Source: Candidatus Taenariivivens baikalensis
Lineage (GTDB): Bacteria > Omnitrophota > Omnitrophia > Omnitrophales > Aquincolibacteriaceae
Assembly: GCA_009691445.1 (NCBI GenBank)
Contig: SICL01000010.1
Coordinates: 1-59,984 of the forward strand
Direction of reading: 5' to 3'
Length of the DNA: 59,984 nt
Shown here: piece after piece, positions 57,601 through 59,984 of the stretch
Layout of the letters: every line of letters starts with the position of its first letter
Position numbering within the stretch: the first letter of the stretch is position 1
Made by a program: the position numbers and the translations under genes
Notes under the pieces: model-generated
The model's input: the letters and a program-made list of their open reading frames with translations, nothing else
Database searches by the model: none
Told to the model about the DNA's origin: nothing

Positions 57601-59984
57601 GCCTTGAAAGAGTATTCCCGGAACCCTCAGAAAGATCGTCTGAAAGCAGAAGTGAGTCGGATTTTACGGGATGGAACTATTCCTGAGGCACCCACTCCTG
57701 CAGTGCCCGTGTACGATGTCTGGTCACTTTTTTCATCGGGAGAGCCCGCGTCCCAACCCCAGGAATCGGCCCCGCTCACCTTACCCGCGATTCTTCATGC
57801 CATTGATCAGACGGTTAAAAGTGGCAAGGTTCATCCCAATCTTAAGGATGTTGGAACCCCTCTTAAAACAAACCGGCATATTTTGAATCTGTTTGCGGCA
57901 AGAAATGGTGTTCGCTTAAGAGATTTGGAGGTTTGGGGGTCGAATCTTCCTTCTGATGACGAAGAGTTCAATGCGCTTATGGATGAAAAACTTCAGCGAT
58001 TAAGGACGGAAAAAAATTCCTGGGCGCTTATTCCCATTCCGGTTGAGGCATTGTTAGAAGAAATTCATATCGTGGCTGCTTCTTCTTTAAAAGTAAGAGC
58101 CGCGGCTGCTCAAGGGGACCTTGCCGGGAAAGGCGTGATTTTTAGTCCCCGGAGCCCGGAAGAAAGTCGAGACCTTGAAGCTTATACAGAAAGATATCTT
58201 GCTTCTCTGGGGTTAAAACCTGATTTGGCCAATAAAGCTTATGTGCTTCAGGAAGATGAAAAATGGTGGAGGCATCGGGGTCTTCAAAGCAAAGACCATC
58301 CGATGGATGCAAACGACCGGACGGTACTTGTTCAGGCAGAGAAAGAATGGCGTGAAGCGCTGTTGCAAAGACGCAAAAGCAAAAAAGATTTATATGATTA
58401 TGTGAAAGTGCTCCTTGATAACGCTGAAGCCGGTCTGAAAACGGCGCTCGAACAAAGAAAGCCCAGTGCGATAAGAATTGCCCGGAAAAAATTAGAGGCT
58501 CTGAATCCAGGACATCCGTTGATTGCCCAATCGCTCAATCAATCCGGAACAGCAAATGTGGAAATTTCAAAAGTCATTCCGGATAGGGTCGTCCCGGAAC
58601 CGAGCCGGCCAGCCGTTCCGGTTCCGGAAATTTCCAGGGGCTTGGTTCCGATCGCGAAATCAATCGCGGAAGTGCTAGCTCCGGTGGCTTCTAAGAATTT
58701 ATCCGTAACGGTTCCTGCGGAATCTACCAAAACGAAAAAAGATGAAGGAGCAATTATCACTGATGCAGACCGGAAAAGAGCCGGTCAACTCATTCATGAC
58801 ATGTCCAGACCCCCTGGATCGAAAGCAACCCTCTCTCTTAGCCAGATTCTTCCGGATATCGTGAGCCGGGCCAAGCTATCGGGTGCGGCAGATGATTGGA
58901 AAGTCGTGCTTATCGTCGTAGAGCGCATCCGCAAACAGGCGAAGAAGACCGATGAAGAATACTTAAGGTCTGTTGAAGCAATGGCTCTCGAAAAAATTAT
59001 CCATCCTCGTTCCGAAATTCGGAATCCGATTGTGGATCTTGGGGTGTTTGGTTTGGTGGATGATGAAGCCCGGCATCGTTTTTTAGATGCGATAATTAAA
59101 GACACAGATGCGTTGCTGCTCCATGGCATTGCTTTTTTATCCAATAAAAGTCAATTTTCACCGACAAAGTTAAACCCGCAAATTGTGTTCCAAACAGAAA
59201 TATTTTCAAAAGCCGCCGCGGAAATGGTTGCCGAACTTGTTTGGAAGGGAGACGCTTTCCACAAAGCGGGCGGGTTTCACGCCTTGCTGGTTCAGCGCGG
59301 CGGCCAAAATATCTTGACTGTTTATCCCGAGAAAATACCTGCGCCTTTTCGTCCGCAGGCTTTACGCCAATCCGTTCGATCTGAAGTGCGGATTTCCAAC
59401 CTTCAGGAACTTCAGCCCGCTCCCAAGGAGATGAACATTGAACTTGCGGTGCTGGACTGGGACGGAACGATCTCAAGAATCCGCGAAGGCTGGGAAGGTA
59501 TCATGGCGCCTTACGCGGCAATGATTGTTTCAGGAGGCGAAGCACTGACTCAAGGCGAGTGGAAAGAAATTCTCAAGGGCGTTCAAAACGAAGAGGCGGT
59601 TGATCCGGAAACACTGATGACTTCTGTGATGGAAAAAATGGTTGATAGCGGACGTATTTCTGAAGACGCGATGAAATGGACCATCAAGATGATCGAAGAA
59701 AGCAAAGGAGATCCGACGCCGCTTCAATTTGAACGAGCATATAAAGAAGCTGTGCGCCGCGGCCATCAAACCCAGGCAGATGTCTTTATCCGCAGTCTTG
59801 GCGGTAATCCTGAAGATTCAGACTCTCTTAAAGATACGCTCACGAAAGTTTATCTGGATCAACTGTATGTGGTTCGCGATTACCGCCTGAAACTGGTCAG
59901 CGACGGTCATCGCAGCGCGGACCATTTTCTGATTCCCGGCGGTGCTGAATTTATCCGGGAACTTCAGGCGCGCGGCGCGCAGGT
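45685..59984 (+). CDS. Giant multidomain protein with repeated R-S-E-x-R motifs, 3' end outside window
   Basis: One frame stays open from ATG 45685 to the right edge, 4,766 codons, with an in-frame TAA at 45,676 just upstream. The N-terminus (MKEAKYKTQLSAWHRSIALF, cleavage near TYAQS) resembles a signal peptide. Visible domains: unknown N-terminal domain (about residues 60-570), GHKL ATPase (880-1055), alpha/beta hydrolase (2040-2285), membrane segment (2333-2365), HTH-like segment (2433-2482), fold-type II PLP enzyme (2510-2890), methyltransferase (3040-3220), winged-helix-like segment (3760-3830), HAD hydrolase (4580 onward, cut). Motif R-S-E-[LMVIA]-R occurs at residues 603, 807, 1063, 1269, 1771, 1923, 2289, 2399, 2496, 2894, 3230, 3725, 3747, 4442 and 4565, with R-A-E-V-R at 577 and 1307. 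No recognised protein has this order. Function is unknown; a processed polyprotein is my inference. Confidence 0.85.
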   Translation, partial: MKEAKYKTQLSAWHRSIALFVAISFLACDTLTYAQSVHSPQSTNHSEASLQNRGPWTVDRGQIIPSQLGTVEEEFIASRSTNDERRHTIFFIQDAHDSLEAQENIAKIIYHLVDHQGVKTVFEEGHEGPVPTDEYFGFIRDPKIKEKVSYFLMDKLRLGGAEYAHINRKRQEGRSKKEEGRKFKNLPSSIFSLPSDFRLIGVDSQKLHKQNIRSYRRASRHQKEIGEDLDALRQELGKLAQQHFSREFKDWLKLREKYQDGKIQLMDYVRRAAKMRPQSTVPRRQIPPPKNHGPWTVDRGGNYPILQLLISDRSEALAVLGQIKPEKIFEEIKQLEQITVESFLTSERDREIYQDLELLRLLEKLNQLELSAKEYDFVKLSLQDFKTENLARFLVLETGKSMIFSRRWEGKLKKAAKFYETARAREDAVAVHLKNLLASNPVNRLTGVLDDRYAGSPEKKFILVFGGFHKERIKQILTALGVSYVIITPKISAPSPRHQQYYKTLMTIGQHPFELSLNLRTAAKPVDVMSLRHGRGEVWFIEKVIKRNLFLSPMILNQKIDLEAGKKILAPPLLTTRAEVRKRVAPTLQGGIALGQAILFTPRSELRQTREAWKLWTNDLRTKLEELQGKFKDNRHLFKSDFSETQNLFDAWLAEIPKLVSITNALNEKSVGALDQSARQVLEARLDQEKLDSAGRDSSSIRPNQAREGTYHGLIQVFNGLRRIKKEMIQIIASLKPEPPQTTWDDSEALRLVMHGWKITQQIEELTDKIAKSIPRDLTSPFPLQFFLAPAHSESTPSAHSRFMRRRSEMRVKNKFLLQQIENGIQLEVLQHAPAAAMPNDERVALRADLATQIRKKLADWAKDHETGDLVTILEGDPEVWPDADLLDEILWNAIEFAGLTRAKKGLVRVRLFRKADKVILQVLDQGTGINPFSWKKLGLDRVAHRRTNHAGTGTGIFRNLKDMMRYVPGFRMRVWTRDRGQVKGCLFSRKSMDGRIQRKKWKRVDGAETREQNFKTGFSLIFPCPVSLSREEIEKDNAAAQEEILHESRHWHEIPGTLSQKRSELRIGDPEKIYALHESIYVRDQVKVLKRVTALSEVAQSFWAQIAKDKGAGRNAQESFQKMHDNEALIARGKSPGSRYGSFKDWNERLDATSYLYTGEALLEATILQRIDSGQISSDFLSLSVKAATILHEFFIEKSKGSEGHLEFTFKEYLDFCAKEMLGSSYDHEDLGEEAVLSVPGTLFFNRLLNLALNQFNRMATRNPSDLRSELRALQDKRSLAAKALEQAVSPAETKNPVAKENRSLRAEVRTNFSGPRNLKTGSVGDGSDFGENEPVYQEAKKRYEQWRTEGFRDRKVAALIGLAGDFEKTIENLRRVRFENKAQAPAIFQLKMQLRFATGAVWLVLAEQAQKAENIQEFEKNLSQAWGYLGTVKLALKETGHEDDTEQLLGIHQAEFLPVYARARCRWLQYYWVVYTTLNGKEDPTHRAYAQSFLGAAHFQLEKAKHAVVRAEKWIQAGRGNGTILTSLKDNLQFFEEKFHGVQRQQRYLSHTYLRGVYDLWEGRISREHPYAREILARNWDIPGIAISAYHLGKHPSKSKALVAELFMLDRLGELTKHDTMKVLGFGLHPNSVRGQPRLNIEVDLVAEFYDGNPFGLRGIYLIDFIWKGADQNMVPVNELTDKYQLAAQYMSAQGFPIAGALRIFSGLHIKDVLSPKDLEGRTKTISLATNLSRTGNGNNKLPEVEKVLLWGQSVPNIAQVLHKHVSGRSEVRSTSNRKKPGFSWPQHNDDIVIESPFGKISWKELGWEVLPKAREYIEGVAPASEYEASRPSRLDRLKWRLSTLKKAMKGELSLYKDGSGFKHFVRKNYMWLVQSFGRTDWALSPEDWEIIGDHLMLDLPAVGDDELLASQMPGPTRGIRSEVRNALMRYLLSLGGEETQAQRVIHEVFRGKKYEFPPQAKEAAAWVSAWEKEADAASTLMDTVRDLYFAKTFLTLDSLEYKGIQKRMGEIYIQARQQAYTKIGRAPPSIAKVGIPFEADRPKIPAYLILPATLSPKKRLPVVVLFHGLSGSKEFPQFDSLEEQFIAANIGVLRVDLFGHGENQDRVRTPADFARYADAIATFFKEDSRLDSDRLGAVGFSLGGWVTLQAAIRSPIFQKNLRAAAVINAPVRPFYLDEKQFLKMREHLQAIFQDKNIKHLSSQMNAMALSEDEVRVLLGLPIPLQIFSGEKDLIISADTKFLKKVLGESGVQTVKKQMHYLLPEARDKMFGEITRQTSQAFLDYHRSEARSAKSAGAADAQEGIENGVTAIKKARKQDDLVRFFKLNLSAPLIVYGVLGVTLSAAAVSLGLTLAIAVLFKFFWSPGARFNLPDYWLRRFDLSPNTISFSNSNSSARSELRSKGRRKTQLPAWHSYPSQSVAVLKKELKRARWKKIRAVLKKTNGDWEEAGVRLKIEKRNGYSRSNILAQEVTDLGYWTNAQKYIRRKEKSSARSEMRTKHFSKRVLLLEELSREDRLENIQTAFAPGGLRREKGVTPESIQRAVSLLRKYGITSSQQPWFLESTALNDEISHKLGRDAKHGMRILFLDATQGPTGSFKDFSPIPLYDAADQGTAPKEAWVASTGNQAAAWYEAVRRVNEKKKQTSLIIVMGMDAQAHKKETLVKKGATILDLDPETGRPLKDYEEALELARKKVAENPNEKLLASHADSQVVSGYASIIEAGMDELLRKKKLSAGGKGEGIVLLAPVGSGGFYAGLMEILAKFPKARTFGVSAAPADAMFESIYGGRIIHRSGSSQIVDGTAATPEPFAYDLIRATSDGLLRVSESQALHNTALIQSYFPSKPLEATAGLSLAALFRHKDLFAQANTVIIPLTSKNQSLEIQQKIAKLLQRSEMRKRKDLYPLANERLPRLKQGGARAQVYPQLIHKFQKQNMTHFPEGFIVAKKRPQQVGPRAEISAVSLDWNQELERVWPGEERSDKAIQIRGKRWSVINGREFILAGDYLFVTEEIWKKKQAELESLKNHVIITPLKPKGALSPRPDFISGQHTLLAVLFMQAYQDHIQNQVVLDAGSQQGILLVLASRLGAAKVIGVEKHLQWVHDSEASFVQNSIQNAQMIHADFKDLAQHPAAEEASVWMTSLPENGSEFEPGYLGNRHLDFAAREHIKTYFLFGGRTHIVGTPADFPPEFLKLGWSLQETFTHPSPEYADYLVQVFTRNPGGLLHFPDNRSEMRSHDSLKKIPGLVMLWKNAGTYQLKPGEIWFQIGAYLFLSDKTSASLLQDWLENKHPKPGTRETEAEWQRFILRCRKFALYHDLLSNKMNGAHVYPDSIFVFKAAHERDVFVMRITDSRHPNNMNLEQWEGPYDQRPVAKTLAPYQDVLFDERRDELDAASPRQETPVYAMPLTASPDGKTMSGTMFLFPPPIFQLYADPVVAHDGLYGTVVSYGKILMRPELLSFGDGKTIYLEPRIDGSIATEDLVFPAIYFDWIQSLARTYEGFQMSGLNAGGLDFGGLMHQHQVAVASGKTFDDYWKQHPQELFSLNAPLEFVRSQEFRSQIYQMAVEGFQEFSFGRAPLLKPLRENDSNHYSHGVYEMNLETILPALEQARQLKLRQEIEHGSLRAYLYQGECNWGRENPERWDPHGLDRDFVFHPDALYLDLRTQEGALVFRQELARPSIFLTPLIIHEFGDRFSLSDDWQRLAASTDIPAFPWNPGGLLHFPDNRSELRASRVTLPELSEKGLSITRSEVRSYAGDREGKPALLTFQRAYKQFGHNDFKLEEYLSKYPDKDAATVRGHVMRLESLGILEIKHKEQPVKNHSFSIRVFDAKNLREAEFILSMLETKHDEVPVRSLMERFFKVKKLFFVPSQSLDYSKMESAFRKRDPSFKHANPYITYLLIKKYFYSIFKMSAAFQYVQGISYGGFHIQMDALLEAGLLQSVQIKADPKTTSSKTHWLKLVDLNPHQEKQTLQALKEYSRNPQKDRLKAEVSRILRDGTIPEAPTPAVPVYDVWSLFSSGEPASQPQESAPLTLPAILHAIDQTVKSGKVHPNLKDVGTPLKTNRHILNLFAARNGVRLRDLEVWGSNLPSDDEEFNALMDEKLQRLRTEKNSWALIPIPVEALLEEIHIVAASSLKVRAAAAQGDLAGKGVIFSPRSPEESRDLEAYTERYLASLGLKPDLANKAYVLQEDEKWWRHRGLQSKDHPMDANDRTVLVQAEKEWREALLQRRKSKKDLYDYVKVLLDNAEAGLKTALEQRKPSAIRIARKKLEALNPGHPLIAQSLNQSGTANVEISKVIPDRVVPEPSRPAVPVPEISRGLVPIAKSIAEVLAPVASKNLSVTVPAESTKTKKDEGAIITDADRKRAGQLIHDMSRPPGSKATLSLSQILPDIVSRAKLSGAADDWKVVLIVVERIRKQAKKTDEEYLRSVEAMALEKIIHPRSEIRNPIVDLGVFGLVDDEARHRFLDAIIKDTDALLLHGIAFLSNKSQFSPTKLNPQIVFQTEIFSKAAAEMVAELVWKGDAFHKAGGFHALLVQRGGQNILTVYPEKIPAPFRPQALRQSVRSEVRISNLQELQPAPKEMNIELAVLDWDGTISRIREGWEGIMAPYAAMIVSGGEALTQGEWKEILKGVQNEEAVDPETLMTSVMEKMVDSGRISEDAMKWTIKMIEESKGDPTPLQFERAYKEAVRRGHQTQADVFIRSLGGNPEDSDSLKDTLTKVYLDQLYVVRDYRLKLVSDGHRSADHFLIPGGAEFIRELQARGAQ
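45790..45870. repeat. In-frame hairpin 1 of the giant gene, GTCCACAGTCGAC type
   Basis: Words of the type gtccacagtcgac on the left (45,792-45,812) and inverted on the right (45,840-45,868). The element codes for residues 36-62, right after the signal peptide, and contains the peptide GPWTVDRG. Confidence 0.8.
46189..46270. repeat. In-frame hairpin 2 of the giant gene, purine/pyrimidine type
   Basis: A purine arm with gagggaagaagcaagaagg and, after a short spacer, a pyrimidine arm with ccttccctcttccatctt. It codes for residues 169-196 (KRQEGRSKKEEGRKF... then LPSSIFSLPS) and keeps the frame. Confidence 0.8.
46511..46583. repeat. In-frame hairpin 3 of the giant gene, GTCCACAGTCGAC type
   Basis: It uses the same words as hairpin 1, with an identical 17-base stretch ggaccgtggactgtcga (46,561-46,577 and 45,844-45,860). 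It codes for residues 276-300 and again gives the peptide GPWTVDRG. A run of nine C followed by six A lies in the loop. Confidence 0.85.
46994..47055. repeat. In-frame hairpin 4 of the giant gene, CCAGTTAACTGG type
   Basis: CCAGTTAA (47,005-47,012) and TTAACTGG (47,017-47,024) pair perfectly around 4 bases. The following gatgaccggtac and gggtcaccgg iterate a related word. It codes for residues 437-457 and keeps the frame. Confidence 0.8.
48310..48850 (+). other. Domain in giant protein: histidine-kinase-type (GHKL) ATPase fold
   Basis: Residues about 876-1055. N box DLLDEILWNAIEF (from residue 885), G1 box VLDQGTGI (from 923, D-x-G-x-G) and G2 box HAGTGTGI (from 950) are in the order of HATPase_c domains. 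No phospho-accepting His (DHp) domain is evident before it. It lies between R-S-E-M-R (807) and R-S-E-L-R (1063). Confidence 0.75.
51780..52546 (+). other. Domain in giant protein: alpha/beta hydrolase
   Basis: Residues about 2033-2288. PVVVLFHGLSGSKEF supplies the oxyanion region, GFSLGGW holds the nucleophile Ser (residue 2144), SGEKDLII the acidic residue and MHYL a likely catalytic His. This fits dienelactone-hydrolase or FrsA-like esterases. It is bounded on the right by R-S-E-A-R (2289). Confidence 0.85.
53185..54363 (+). other. Domain in giant protein: fold-type II PLP enzyme
   Basis: Residues about 2501-2893, bounded on both sides by R-S-E-M-R. GPTGSFKDF holds the PLP lysine (residue 2601), ASTGNQAAAW (from 2624) is the substrate loop and PVGSGGFYAG (from 2749) the phosphate loop. 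The pattern resembles threonine synthase, threonine dehydratase and cysteine synthase. It is a complete enzyme domain inside the giant protein. Confidence 0.85.
54379..55371 (+). other. Domain in giant protein: SAM-dependent methyltransferase
   Basis: Residues about 2899-3229. VVLDAGSQQGILLVLASRLG and VIGVEKHLQ (from residue 3068) form SAM motifs I and II. The N-terminal part of the segment has no recognised fold. A degenerate motif R-A-E-I-S lies at 54,550. The right border is R-S-E-M-R within the duplicated 41-base stretch. Confidence 0.75.
55339..55379 (+). repeat. 41-base direct repeat, copy A
   Basis: The bases coding for NPGGLLHFPDNRS and the first two bases of the Glu codon are identical to copy B at 56,824-56,864. 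The copy includes the R-S-E-M-R junction at residue 3230. Confidence 0.95.
56824..56864 (+). repeat. 41-base direct repeat, copy B
   Basis: Identical to copy A, 1,485 bases downstream and in the same frame (495 codons apart). It includes the R-S-E-L-R junction at residue 3725. Identity ends inside the motif, after which both copies continue with xTGCGG. Confidence 0.95.
59392..59984 (+). other. Domain in giant protein: HAD-superfamily hydrolase, cut by the edge
   Basis: It starts right after R-S-E-V-R (4565). AVLDWDGTIS has the D-x-D-G-T catalytic motif (nucleophile residue 4591), followed by a helical cap and LIPGGAEFIRELQARG, where the core fold resumes. The rest lies outside the window. 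Confidence 0.85.

Noticed and set aside
45591..59769. Dozens of 60-220 codon open frames on both strands within the giant gene
   Set aside because: All overlap the single continuous frame, lack ribosome binding sites and recognisable products, and their codon use is unlike the neighbours. They are shadows of the giant gene.

Overview
The window is a chromosomal origin region of a bacterium. Everything from about 0.5 to 35.5 kb is transcribed leftward and everything from 35.7 kb onward rightward, and the two arms part at an origin-like stretch (35.46-35.70 kb) between rpmH and dnaA. DnaA boxes flank dnaA and two parS palindromes lie beside parA/parB. The giant multidomain protein on the right arm and the many iterated-word hairpins suggest an uncultivated PVC-type lineage, with Candidatus Omnitrophota my best guess; this is an inference from style and not a phylogenetic result.

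Left arm, from the origin outward: rpmH-rnpA-yidD-yidC-mnmG-parA-parB; a sugar locus (solute-binding lipoprotein, GH94 phosphorylase, Glycoamylase/GH144-like protein, ROK protein); tatC; a sulfur assimilation run (cysC, cysH, cysK, a threonine-synthase-like enzyme, a small secreted protein, a MoaD/ThiS-like sulfur carrier, a NIL-domain protein) leading into a biotin operon (bioB, a FabG-like reductase, a FabF-like ketosynthase, bioF) with an AlbA/Schlafen-type protein translationally coupled to bioF; after a degraded patch come a degenerate GGDEF protein, a small secreted protein, bioA, bioD and mnmA; last is an Rnf-like cluster (rnfC, a membrane-anchored protein with three tandem DsbA domains, rnfD, rnfG, a polytopic membrane protein) in which the expected flavin attachment motifs are not visible.

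Right arm: dnaA, dnaN, a DUF721/DciA-like gene (no recF here), gyrB, gyrA, serS and two tRNA-Ser genes (anticodons TGA and GCT), each preceded by an iterated-word hairpin.

From 45,685 to the right edge one reading frame stays open for 4,766 codons. It encodes a giant protein with a signal-like N-terminus and a string of unrelated domains: an N-terminal domain of unknown role, a histidine-kinase-type ATPase fold, an alpha/beta hydrolase, a membrane segment, a small HTH-like segment, a fold-type II PLP enzyme, a methyltransferase, and a HAD hydrolase cut by the edge. Fifteen copies of a pentapeptide R-S-E-[L/M/V/I/A]-R (plus two R-A-E-V-R) punctuate it, mostly at domain borders and with varied synonymous codons. 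I read this as a candidate polyprotein with a repeated junction or processing signal. Four hairpin elements are inserted in frame in its first 460 codons, and equivalent hairpins recur between genes across the window.
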